DNA from: CAYYFV01 sp964451705
Lineage (GTDB): Bacteria; Patescibacteriota; Gracilibacteria; UBA1369; GCA-2718715
DNA length: 15,781 nucleotides
Direction of reading: 5' to 3'
Assembly: GCA_964451705.1 (NCBI GenBank)
Contig: CAYVIV010000020.1
Span: 1-15,781, forward strand
Below the pieces are notes generated by a model that did not search any database, was not told the DNA's origin, and worked only from the letters and a program-made list of their open reading frames with translations. The position numbers were made by a program, and so were the translations under genes. This document shows, piece by piece, positions 1-7,077 of this stretch (positions are counted from its first letter, which is position 1; every line of letters starts with the position of its first letter).

Positions 1-73
1 GGGGTGGCATAGCCGCCGGGCGGGGGGGGATTGCCTGAAGGGGGTTGAGGGGCTGGAGCAGGATGAGGGGCGG
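1..73. other. G-rich (plus) / C-rich (minus) edge sequence, no gene called
   Basis: This stretch lies downstream of the phosphatase stop codon and reaches the window edge. The plus strand has many G runs, including eight consecutive G at 22-29. The transcript leaving the phosphatase gene would be C-rich and poor in G. A plus frame is open from base 2 to a TAG at 95-97, and a minus frame would encode a proline-rich peptide, but neither has a start codon or a recognisable domain. It could hold a Rho-type terminator, a low-complexity spacer, or the edge of a gene outside the window. Confidence 0.4.
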
Positions 74-1624
74 CTAGGTGATTTTGATTACGAGTAGGGT
101 AATGTCGTCGGCTTGAGGCATGTCTTGGATGCTGTTTGTGACATCTGTGAGAATCTGATTTTTGATTGCATCGGCAGTCTTACATTTTTTAGCAGCAGAT
201 TTGAGAGTGCGCTGTAGGCGTTCAAAGCCGTATTGGTCGGTTTTGTTGAGCCAGGCCTCCGGAATACCATCGGAATATAGGGCTAAGACATCACCTGGTT
301 TGGCGTTAATCTTCCGCTCAACTAGTTTGGGTCGGATGCCTGCAAAAAGACCGGCTGCAATCCCCCCAGATTCAAGTAGGACTGTAGTGTCTGTATCTTT
401 TTGATAATGGATGATTTGCTCATGGCCAGCGGATATGTAGCTCAGTTTCTTTTTGAGAGTGTACTTAAGCAAGGCTAGGGTGATAAAGAGGTTTGGTGAT
501 GATTTTTTGACCAAGATCTCGTTGAGTTTATCTGTAATTTCGACTAGGTCGCCATTCTCGACATTGTTGAGCAACAGAGCATTGGAGACAGAGGCCAAAA
601 TACCAGCTGGCACGCCGTGACCAGTAACATCGCCGACATAGAGAAAGTAATTACCCTTACTATCTTGAATAACATCGTAAATGTCGCCGCCAATTTCTTC
701 GGCAGAGTTAACCTGCCCAGCTACATCGAGACCGTCAATTTTTGGCAAAGACATTGGTAGCAGTCTTTTTTGAATTGTACCTGCTAGCTCTAACTCCTTG
801 GTCACACGGGCCTGGTAGACTTTGGCTGCTGTGGCTTTTTTAAGGTCGAGTGCCATCCGGTTAACGTTGGTGGCTAGCTGCCCTACTTCGTCTAGGCTTT
901 TGTACTTAGCTTTGACACTTAGCTTGCCTTCGGCAATTTTGTCGACAACTTTGGAGAGCTCTGCAATTGGATTGGTGACCTTAGAGGCCTTATAAAAGGC
1001 TAAATATATGCTAGTGGCCAAGGCTAAGAGTAGGCCGAAGATTATAAGCATAGTTGACTCAAAAACTCTTTGAGCTAAGTTTTGATAGCTAATATCGAAA
1101 ACAATGTTGTACTTTGGAGCTACTGGAAAACTAAAGTTTTGAATTGACTGTGATTTGAGTTCAAAATCTATAACCTGGTGGTTTTGGTTAACATAACTAT
1201 AGACCCCAGGGGCATCTTTTTGGATGTAAACTACTGTGCCATCTTCCAACAAGGCGGTTGGCAAGGCAGACTGAAGTCTTTGCAGGCTTACAGAGGTTGG
1301 TTGAAAATTGTCGAAATGGCTGTAGAGCCCAGTGCCTTCAAAGTTAAAAACACTAATATTAGCAATGTCGGAATTTTGCGAGAGCAGCTGCCTAATATCT
1401 CTTTGGAAAAATAAGTCATTTTGGCTTAGGAAAAAATTTTCAAAAGATTCGACAATGTCATCTGCAGATAGCTCCATAAAAGACCGGGCATTTTGGTATA
1501 TTTGGTGCTTAATTTGACTTGATTGCAAACTGATTAAAAAGCTAGCAATTACTAGTAGAACAACGGTAATTAAGACTGCAATATAACTTGCAAAGCGGTT
1601 TTTGAGGGAGGAAAACTGATACAT
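74..1624 (-). CDS. Membrane HAMP-SpoIIE/RsbU-type PP2C serine/threonine phosphatase
   Basis: A 516-residue sensor phosphatase. A membrane helix (about 14-33) is followed by an extracytoplasmic region of about 155 residues with no recognised fold, a second helix (about 191-211) and a HAMP linker (about 211-265). The cytoplasmic phosphatase domain spans about 280-516. Its metal-binding motifs are intact: GGDIYD (D314), GDVTGHG (D332), SDGIPEA (D452) and ADDITL (D506/D507). Enzymes of this family dephosphorylate anti-sigma-factor antagonists or similar partners in response to a signal; no RsbV- or RsbW-like partner is present here, so the target is unknown. The gene starts one base after the stop of the solute-binding protein, so the two are almost certainly co-transcribed and perhaps translationally coupled. 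The stop is TAG. The family call is firm; the signal and target are not visible. Confidence 0.93.
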   Translation of the reverse strand: MYQFSSLKNRFASYIAVLITVVLLVIASFLISLQSSQIKHQIYQNARSFMELSADDIVESFENFFLSQNDLFFQRDIRQLLSQNSDIANISVFNFEGTGLYSHFDNFQPTSVSLQRLQSALPTALLEDGTVVYIQKDAPGVYSYVNQNHQVIDFELKSQSIQNFSFPVAPKYNIVFDISYQNLAQRVFESTMLIIFGLLLALATSIYLAFYKASKVTNPIAELSKVVDKIAEGKLSVKAKYKSLDEVGQLATNVNRMALDLKKATAAKVYQARVTKELELAGTIQKRLLPMSLPKIDGLDVAGQVNSAEEIGGDIYDVIQDSKGNYFLYVGDVTGHGVPAGILASVSNALLLNNVENGDLVEITDKLNEILVKKSSPNLFITLALLKYTLKKKLSYISAGHEQIIHYQKDTDTTVLLESGGIAAGLFAGIRPKLVERKINAKPGDVLALYSDGIPEAWLNKTDQYGFERLQRTLKSAAKKCKTADAIKNQILTDVTNSIQDMPQADDITLLVIKIT

Positions 1625-1625
1625 A

Positions 1626-3095
1626 TTAATAAGAAATTAAACTAAGGTCCAAGTAGCCATCTAACCTGGGGTTGAGTTGATAGTTTTTACTAAGAGCATA
1701 ATAAACCTGATTTTCAAACAATGGAACTCCAAGTGGTTTTTGAGGATCCAAAATCTTTTGCGAGAGATCTTGCAGCAGTTTTTGTCTAGGCTTTATTTTT
1801 GTGGTCTCTGTGAGTTGCTCTACTAACTGGTTGAATTCCTGAGAATTATAATTACCGTAATTGAATTTAGAATCTGGTCGGAAGCTTTCAAAGAGACTTT
1901 GACCATCGAAAAAATCTGACTTGAATCCAAAGAAAATTAAATCATAGTTTCTAGAAACCTGCTTAGGCTCTAATTCATATAAATTTTCAAAAGAAAACTG
2001 TGGGTAGATAGAGTGTTTTTCGAGGGCGATTGTTAGGCGCTCAGCAATTTTTTCAAAGTTTTTAGGCAGCAGAATTTGTGGCTGGTAATTTTGGTACTCA
2101 ATTGCCTGCAGGTCTGTGCTATCTTTTATGGCTGGGTTGTATCCAAAGACACCAGAAGCTAAAAATTGGCTAGAATCTTTGCCCATGCCTTGAGTAAAAC
2201 TTTCAAAGTCCATATCGAGACTTAAGGCCATTTGCAACTGCGTTCGAAAATTGGCTGTTTTGCCCATCGGCCGATTGTAATTGTATAAAAAGAAATTGGT
2301 AGAACCCTCAATGTAATTTTGCAGACTAAAACGATTGATGTTTAGCCGTTCTTTGAAAACTGGGCTCATACCAAAGATTGCTAAAACACTCGGATTGGTC
2401 AAGGCATAGTCCAGGCGCTGAGTTTGATTGGGAATGCTGGTTAGCAGTAGCTGCTCAAACTTGGCAGTATTACCATGGTAGGATTGAAAGGGTTCCAGAT
2501 AAATTTGATTTGCAGTTTGGCCCTTGAGTATAAATGGACCCGTGCCTACAGGATTGTTTTTTAAATCTGATATTTGTGAGCTATCGGCAATTGCCAGGTT
2601 TGCCAGTTTGGCTAAGAACAAAGCATCTGCCTGTTTGAGGTTTATATAAAAACTATAGTCATCTAGCCGCTGTAGGTTATCAATATTTTGTGTGAGACTT
2701 GCAAGAGCCTCGACCTGCTGGATATCCTTAAAGTACTGGATTATAAAATCACTATCGACATGCTTTTGATTGTGCAGGTAAATATTGTCTTTGATTTTGA
2801 ATAAATACTGAGTTGGCGTGATTTCTCCAAAAGCTACAGCTAACTTGGGAACTATTTTCAGATCTTCGGAATACGTGACTAAAGCCTCATAAATATAGTT
2901 GAGCCTGGAGTTATTAAAATCAGTATATTCAAATGGACTTAAGGAAATTAGGTTTTGGTCGTAAACAATCTCCACATTTGCGGCATGATCCTGGAAACTC
3001 TGAAAGATTCCCAAAACTAAAAGTATGCAAGCTAAAGCATAAAAAACTACGCGGTAAGCTCGTTTTTGCACATGAAATCGTGTTTTTGCCACCAT
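1626..3095 (-). CDS. Membrane-anchored family-5 extracellular solute-binding protein
   Basis: A 489-residue protein resembling the DppA/OppA family (SBP_bac_5), which normally delivers peptides or other ligands to an ABC importer. After a basic start there is a hydrophobic helix (about 14-32) without a convincing lipobox, so an N-terminal membrane anchor is more likely than a lipid anchor. The rest is the two-lobed family fold: the early 'LSPFEYTDFNNSRLNYIYEAL' type segment, the PVGTGPFILK segment near residue 180, and a late region with YNSQEFNQLVEQ. No ABC permease or ATPase gene is in the window, and the next gene is a sensor phosphatase, so it may act as a ligand-sensing partner instead. 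The start at 3095 overlaps the end of folD by 49 bases; a GTG at 3071 (residue 9) is an alternative that shortens the overlap. No Shine-Dalgarno sequence precedes either. Confidence 0.85.
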   Translation of the reverse strand: MVAKTRFHVQKRAYRVVFYALACILLVLGIFQSFQDHAANVEIVYDQNLISLSPFEYTDFNNSRLNYIYEALVTYSEDLKIVPKLAVAFGEITPTQYLFKIKDNIYLHNQKHVDSDFIIQYFKDIQQVEALASLTQNIDNLQRLDDYSFYINLKQADALFLAKLANLAIADSSQISDLKNNPVGTGPFILKGQTANQIYLEPFQSYHGNTAKFEQLLLTSIPNQTQRLDYALTNPSVLAIFGMSPVFKERLNINRFSLQNYIEGSTNFFLYNYNRPMGKTANFRTQLQMALSLDMDFESFTQGMGKDSSQFLASGVFGYNPAIKDSTDLQAIEYQNYQPQILLPKNFEKIAERLTIALEKHSIYPQFSFENLYELEPKQVSRNYDLIFFGFKSDFFDGQSLFESFRPDSKFNYGNYNSQEFNQLVEQLTETTKIKPRQKLLQDLSQKILDPQKPLGVPLFENQVYYALSKNYQLNPRLDGYLDLSLISY

Positions 3096-3964
3096 AAGTA
3101 TGCGTTAATTGTATTCTCTATTAAAACTGCAACTGTCATTGGCCCCGCACCTCCTGGCACTGGTGAAATAGCAGAGGCATGTCCTTTGAGAGCTTTAAAA
3201 TCTATATCGCCATAAATCTTTTTGCCCTCTTTACTAAAGCCAATATCTACCAAGACTGCACCTGGTTTGACCATATCTTTTGTAATCAAATGTTTTTTAC
3301 CAACTGCCGAAACCAAAATATCGGCCTGTTTGGTGTGGGATGCTAAGTCCTTGGTGAACTTGTGACAAACTGTGACTGTGGCGTTACGATTTAAAAACAT
3401 CATGCCCATTGGCTTGCCAACTATGTCTGAATGGCCCACTACAACTACATGCTGCCCCTGTACTGGGATTTGGTAATGTTCTAGTAGCTTAATAACTCCC
3501 TTGGGAGTGCAAGGCGCTAGCTTTTCGTAAGCAGCACTGCGAAATAATTTACCTGTATTATAGGCGTGAAAACCATCGACATCCTTACGTGGATTTAGGT
3601 GTTTGAGCATTAATGGTACACTCAGCTGCTCTGGTAGTGGTAGCTGGACCAAGATCCCATGTGTGGCAGGGTCGCTTGAAAGCTGCGTGAGTTTTTCTTG
3701 GAGTTGAGACTGATTAATGTCGCTTGCTAAATTAATGACTTCGGAATTAAGACCAGCTTTTTGACATGACTCTTTCTTCTTTGTGATATATGACAAAGAT
3801 GCTGGGTTATCCCCTATCAAAATCATGCTTAGCTTAGGCTGGATTGCATTTTGATTGAGCTTATCGAGCTGTGCTTTGTAATCTTGAATCAAGTTAGAGG
3901 CCAGAGTATTACCATCTAAGATTTGAGTTGCTATGTCTTGAGTGTTTTCTGACATTAAAAGCAT
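3047..3964 (-). CDS. folD: Bifunctional methylene-THF dehydrogenase / methenyl-THF cyclohydrolase FolD
   Basis: A complete 305-residue FolD, which interconverts 5,10-methylene-, methenyl- and 10-formyl-tetrahydrofolate in the cytoplasm. The catalytic tyrosine and lysine lie in SYITKKKESC (Y59, K63). HGILVQLPLP (102-111), KDVDGF (127-132) and the PCTPKG segment (151-156) build the active site. The nucleotide-binding loop is GHSDIVGKP (177-185), and ISPVPGGAGPMT (266-277) is the second family signature. The ATG at 3964 is used; an ATG at 3955 (residue 4) is equally possible. The stop is TAG. It sits 18 bases after the thymidylate-kinase-like gene and overlaps the solute-binding protein gene. 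Methylene-THF is the one-carbon donor of thymidylate synthase, which fits the neighbouring dut and kinase, although no synthase gene is in the window. Confidence 0.96.
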   Translation of the reverse strand: MLLMSENTQDIATQILDGNTLASNLIQDYKAQLDKLNQNAIQPKLSMILIGDNPASLSYITKKKESCQKAGLNSEVINLASDINQSQLQEKLTQLSSDPATHGILVQLPLPEQLSVPLMLKHLNPRKDVDGFHAYNTGKLFRSAAYEKLAPCTPKGVIKLLEHYQIPVQGQHVVVVGHSDIVGKPMGMMFLNRNATVTVCHKFTKDLASHTKQADILVSAVGKKHLITKDMVKPGAVLVDIGFSKEGKKIYGDIDFKALKGHASAISPVPGGAGPMTVAVLIENTINAYLWWQKHDFMCKNELTA

Positions 3965-3982
3965 GAGGGTTAATAACTGCGC

Positions 3983-4579
3983 TTACACACTCGGCTTTTT
4001 GGCTGCAGTAAGTCTGGACTGAATACAGCTAAGCAAAAGTGCCTGCGTCTCTTGTATTTTAGCTTGTCTTTGAATAATTTGCCAACCTTGTTTATTTGCC
4101 ATTTGCATGAGCTTGTCGGCAACTTGCTGGCTAAGGTCGTGCTGATGCTCGTGAATATGCCCTTTTTCTACTGTTTCGAGTGAACGCTCGCCATGAATTA
4201 AAATTTGTAGATCTGGTTGAATCAATTTGGAATTTATACTCTCTATCCATGTTTGGTCTAAGCCTTTGCAAGAACCCCAGGCTACGGCAGTGTTACTATA
4301 ATCCTCTGCCAGCACAACATCGTAGTTAGCTAAAAAATGCGCTAGCTTTTCTTGGAACTGATAACGATTGAGAGCAAACCACATTTGCAGTTCGGCCTCG
4401 GAAATTGTTTGCTTGCGCGAACGCAAGACAGTATGTAGGAAACCACCAGATGGATCTATATCATAAATTGGATACTTGAGCGAAAACACAGAATAACCCT
4501 GCTTTTCTAGATTTTCCTGGAGCAATTTAACTTGAGTAGTCTTGCCAATGTTATTTATACCGTAGATTGTAATAAACAT
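3983..4579 (-). CDS. tmk: Divergent thymidylate-kinase-like P-loop kinase
   Basis: A 198-residue P-loop kinase of the thymidylate kinase type, expected to phosphorylate dTMP to dTDP. The start MFITIYG followed by the Walker A loop GINNIGKTTQ (7-16, K13) has the spacing of Tmk N-termini. NRYQF (71-75) matches the nucleoside-binding arginine region, and PDLQILIHG (122-130) matches the strand before the LID. Several normally conserved residues differ: the loop has NN where DG is usual, and the DRY..S motif is EDYSNTAVAWG (92-102). The LID region is short and lacks the usual arginine cluster. It lies between dut and folD, which supports a role in thymidine nucleotide supply. A specialised deoxynucleoside or nucleoside-monophosphate kinase is an alternative. 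No clear promoter or Shine-Dalgarno sequence precedes the ATG. Confidence 0.8.
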   Translation of the reverse strand: MFITIYGINNIGKTTQVKLLQENLEKQGYSVFSLKYPIYDIDPSGGFLHTVLRSRKQTISEAELQMWFALNRYQFQEKLAHFLANYDVVLAEDYSNTAVAWGSCKGLDQTWIESINSKLIQPDLQILIHGERSLETVEKGHIHEHQHDLSQQVADKLMQMANKQGWQIIQRQAKIQETQALLLSCIQSRLTAAKKPSV

Positions 4580-4589
4580 ATGATATAGG

Positions 4590-4742
4590 TTAGATTTAGA
4601 TGACTTCTGCTTGCTGCTGCTTGGACGCCTGCTGGCTGTGTGGGCTTAGGTAGTGGACTGCTGCTTGGGTTGTGGGTTTGGGACTGTGGATTTGGGACTG
4701 TGGGCTGCTGATTGGGTTGTTGGGTTGGGACTGTGGGTTTGG
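4590..4742. repeat. Asymmetric C-rich/G-rich spacer with repeated 12-mer and G-quadruplex motif
   Basis: This 150-base spacer separates dut from the kinase gene. The 12-mer TTGGGACTGTGG occurs three times on the plus strand (4678-4689, 4692-4703, 4725-4736), with related TTGGGTTG/GTGGG pieces between. Four GGG runs at 4714-4716, 4722-4724, 4727-4729 and 4735-4737 with loops of 5, 2 and 5 bases meet the canonical G-quadruplex pattern. The minus-strand transcript is C-rich, A-rich and nearly free of G over about 110 bases, which is the composition of Rho-loading sites. No coding region or tRNA is seen. Confidence 0.75.
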
Positions 4743-5189
4743 CTATGAGGCCTTTTGGCCAGTGGAACCAAAACCTCCCCTGGAGTTTGTATCTAGGGAA
4801 TCAACTTCGAGAAAATCGGGTTTGAGAACTGGGACAAAGATGCCCTGGGCGATTCTATCTAATTTGTCTATTTGGACTGGCTGGCTGGTAAAGTTATACA
4901 TTTGAATCAGCAATTCGTCGTTATCGCCACAGTAGTCTTGGTCTATAATCCCAATAGCATGTGGTTTGCTCAGACCTTTTTTGCGTGGAGTCGAGCTGCG
5001 AGAAACCAAGGTTAGCATGTAACCCTGTGGAACTTTGACTACTAAATTTGTTGGGATCAGCTCAATTTTGCCAGGTTCAATAGTGAGCTGTTTGCGTGAA
5101 TACAAATCGAAACCAACTGAGCCCTGAGTTTGATATTTTGGAAGTGGCAAGGATTTATCGATTCTTTTAATTTTGATACTCAAGCTCAT
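4743..5189 (-). CDS. dut: Deoxyuridine 5'-triphosphate nucleotidohydrolase (trimeric dUTPase)
   Basis: A complete 148-residue trimeric dUTPase, hydrolysing dUTP to dUMP and pyrophosphate; this keeps uracil out of DNA and supplies the thymidylate precursor. All five family motifs are present in order: GFDLYS (26-31), SRSSTPRKKG (63-72), GIIDQDYCGD (80-89, catalytic D83), RIAQGIF (112-118) and the C-terminal phosphate-binding RGGFGSTG (137-144). Motif II has extra basic residues (TPRKKG) but retains the Arg-Ser pair. An extended -10 promoter ends nine bases before the ATG, so the message may be almost leaderless. It lies 21 bases after the DUF1385 gene and upstream of the kinase and folD on the same strand. 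The stop is TAG. Confidence 0.96.
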   Translation of the reverse strand: MSLSIKIKRIDKSLPLPKYQTQGSVGFDLYSRKQLTIEPGKIELIPTNLVVKVPQGYMLTLVSRSSTPRKKGLSKPHAIGIIDQDYCGDNDELLIQMYNFTSQPVQIDKLDRIAQGIFVPVLKPDFLEVDSLDTNSRGGFGSTGQKAS

Positions 5190-5198
5190 GTGGGAAGG

Positions 5199-5207
5199 AT
5201 TATATCA
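5199..5207 (-). promoter_or_regulatory. Extended -10 promoter of dut
   Basis: On the minus strand the sequence is TGATATAAT, a perfect extended -10 element, ending nine bases before the dut ATG. No good -35 box is found at 16-18 bases, as is common for extended -10 promoters. Transcription would begin two to four bases before the start codon. Confidence 0.55.
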
Positions 5208-5210
5208 TTA

Positions 5211-6260
5211 TTATTTGCTTGGTTTAGCTTGCTTGGCTTGGTAGTTTGTTTCGAGCCTAAGGGCATTTTTAAGTGAGACTGCAGCTACCTCTAACATGTC
5301 GGCTTCGGGTGGTAGGGTAGTTAAACGCTGGAAATAAAGCCCTGGCATACTGACGAATCTGGCAAAACGAGAATCTGGATTACGGCCAGCATACTTGAGA
5401 ATTTCATAGGCAATGCCTGCAAGAAGTGGTAAGCATAGTACCCTATAGAGCAAATTTAACGCAAAGCTAGATGCTTGCGGCAAAAAGGTATAGACAAAAA
5501 TACTCAGGACAAAGACAAAAACTAAAAAACTGGTACCGCAGCGAGGATGAAAGCGCGTTTGCTCTCGAATATTCGCTTGGTTAAGTTCGAGATCTTTTTC
5601 ATAGGCAGCAATCGACATATGCTCGGCAGCATGAAAACCAAAAACTCTCCTGAGTGTCTTAGAAAAATGCAGGGCCTTTAAGTATGCTGCAAATAGTAAA
5701 ATCTTTACCAGGGCATCAAAGGCGTTGAACAAGATATAGTTTTGTTCTAATACTTGAAATTTACTAGAGGCAAAACTAGCTGCTGCCAAGGGCAGTAATT
5801 TAAAGATAACCACAGCTAAACCAAAAGCGAAAAATAAAGAAAGTACAAGCATAAGATTTTGGACCCAGGCTGCAGTAGCCTGTGTGTTCCCTACGTTGTC
5901 TGAGCTACTTGTGCTGTCTGAGTTATTTGTGCTATTTGTGCTATTTGTGGAGGCTTTGGTGGTTTTGGTGTTTTGAGTCTTTGTTGTGTGTGTGGCATCT
6001 AGCTCTTGCGTAAATATATCTGTAGAGTAGTTCATAGCCTTGGTGCCAATAATTAGCATCTCTATCATGTTGATAGCACCACGTAAAATTGGAAGATTGA
6101 GAAATTTATACTTTTGGATTATATTTTTATAAAAGTAGCTATGCTCAAAGATTTTCCCCGACTCGCTGCGCACTGCAAGCGAAACATGATTGGGTGAGCG
6201 CATCATGACTCCTTCCATAAGTGCTTGGCCCCCGACTGCGAAATCTATTTTTTGCTTCAT
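5211..6260 (-). CDS. DUF1385 (YqhQ-like) polytopic membrane protein
   Basis: A 349-residue membrane protein of the DUF1385 family, known from Bacillus YqhQ; its molecular role is not established. The start is placed at the ATG at 6260, because family members begin close to the conserved FAVGGQALMEGVMMRSP block (7-23). An upstream GTG at 6314 would add 18 residues but would leave no room for divergent promoters. Hallmarks are the first block, an LRGAINMIEML segment (59-69), HAAEH (210-214) and HPRCGTSF (238-245); the His/Glu residues may bind a metal, which is inference. Hydrophobic segments lie near 135-158, 180-197, 244-262 and 266-286. Residues about 90-130 are a low-complexity Thr/Ser/Asn insert that looks like a species-specific linker. 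It precedes dut by 21 bases on the same strand. Confidence 0.88.
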   Translation of the reverse strand: MKQKIDFAVGGQALMEGVMMRSPNHVSLAVRSESGKIFEHSYFYKNIIQKYKFLNLPILRGAINMIEMLIIGTKAMNYSTDIFTQELDATHTTKTQNTKTTKASTNSTNSTNNSDSTSSSDNVGNTQATAAWVQNLMLVLSLFFAFGLAVVIFKLLPLAAASFASSKFQVLEQNYILFNAFDALVKILLFAAYLKALHFSKTLRRVFGFHAAEHMSIAAYEKDLELNQANIREQTRFHPRCGTSFLVFVFVLSIFVYTFLPQASSFALNLLYRVLCLPLLAGIAYEILKYAGRNPDSRFARFVSMPGLYFQRLTTLPPEADMLEVAAVSLKNALRLETNYQAKQAKPSK

Positions 6261-6272
6261 TAGAGTTGGATT

Positions 6273-6301
6273 TTGCTTTATATTAATGATAGAAATATAC
6301 A
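6273..6301 (+). promoter_or_regulatory. Promoter for the metallo-beta-lactamase-fold gene
   Basis: TTGCTT (6273-6278) and TATACA (6296-6301) are separated by 17 bases. Transcription would begin near 6308, giving an untranslated leader of about eight bases before the ATG at 6317. Its presence argues against starting the divergent DUF1385 gene at 6314. Confidence 0.45.
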
Positions 6302-6316
6302 TAATTTTTTTCACAA

Positions 6317-7030
6317 ATGCTACTCAAAGTCTTACTCGAAGGTCTGCATGAAAATGGCAGAACTCAGGACTACTATTATATAGACCCCCATACTAGCAGT
6401 GTAACTTTAATAAGTGATGGTAAGGGTACAAATGTACTTGTGGACACTGGGTCTTTTATGTACCGACCACATTTAATCGAAGCCTTGGCTAAAGAAGGTT
6501 TAAAGGCAGAAGAAATCACCCATGTTCTAATGACACATGGGCACATGGACCACACATCTAACTGTACTGCTTTTGTGAATGCCGAAACTCATATAAACCG
6601 TTCGATGCTGCACTATCATGATGGGCGCTGCAAAATATACCCAGATATGCATGCCAAACCAATGCCTTTAGGGATCGAGGTGTTTCCGAGTAGGGGCCAT
6701 ACACAAGACCATGTGAGTTACTTTGTAAATTACCAAGGCAAACGCTACTGCATGGCTGGAGATGCTATTCGCGAAGACTATTTTTTACATGCTCCACCTG
6801 CATACTTTGAATTTGAACAAAGGTACCAGCTACTAGAGTCAGCCAGACATATTTTTGAATCCTGCGATATCATTATCCCCGGCCACCACAAGGTGATCGA
6901 AGGAGAATTCAAGCAAAAGCTGTATAACAGACTCTTGGAACTAGAAAAGCATATGTTTAACAAACTCTCTGTTACAGATAAACTCAAAATGGTGACGCGA
7001 AAATTTAAGAAGCGCAAACTTAAAAAATAA
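6317..7030 (+). CDS. Metallo-beta-lactamase-fold hydrolase
   Basis: A 237-residue cytoplasmic protein with the MBL fold (glyoxalase II-like superfamily). The metal-binding residues are clear: HGHMDH (H74, H76, D78, H79), GHTQDHVS (H128), AGDAIR (D149) and PGHH (H190 or H191), with the preceding VDTGS strand end (42-46). It therefore probably binds two metal ions. The short length and single domain resemble small MBLAC1-type hydrolases; the substrate cannot be told. The C-terminus is strongly basic (TRKFKKRKLKK), which could help it bind nucleic acid or membrane. It is a single gene, divergent from DUF1385 and convergent with rplA, ending inside a strong hairpin. Confidence 0.9.
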   Translation: MLLKVLLEGLHENGRTQDYYYIDPHTSSVTLISDGKGTNVLVDTGSFMYRPHLIEALAKEGLKAEEITHVLMTHGHMDHTSNCTAFVNAETHINRSMLHYHDGRCKIYPDMHAKPMPLGIEVFPSRGHTQDHVSYFVNYQGKRYCMAGDAIREDYFLHAPPAYFEFEQRYQLLESARHIFESCDIIIPGHHKVIEGEFKQKLYNRLLELEKHMFNKLSVTDKLKMVTRKFKKRKLKK

Positions 7031-7060
7031 CCAGCTCCTTGTGGAAAACTGGTTATTTAA
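7022..7060. terminator. Bidirectional intrinsic terminator between the MBL-fold gene and rplA
   Basis: A perfect 10-base stem AAATAACCAG (7025-7034) / CTGGTTATTT (7049-7058) encloses a 14-base loop. Read on the minus strand it is followed by a run of six T, a good end for rplA; on the plus strand the T tract is weaker. The hairpin begins inside the last codons of the MBL-fold gene. Confidence 0.8.
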
Positions 7061-7077
7061 CATAGATTAATTTGGAA

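Noticed and set aside
2..97. Plus-strand open frame at the window edge ending with TAG at 95-97
   Set aside because: Only 31 codons, no start, very G-rich, no recognisable domain, and it overlaps the end of the phosphatase gene. It cannot be told from chance.
4595..4745. Open in-frame extension of about 48 codons after the dut TAG stop, rich in Pro, Gln and Ser
   Set aside because: dUTPase motif V and the protein end are already complete before the TAG, and any frame through this C-rich low-complexity spacer gives Pro/Gln/Ser; nothing supports read-through.
6261..6314. GTG-started 18-residue N-terminal extension of the DUF1385 protein
   Set aside because: Family members start near the conserved FAVGGQ block, and the extension would overlap the likely promoter of the divergent gene.
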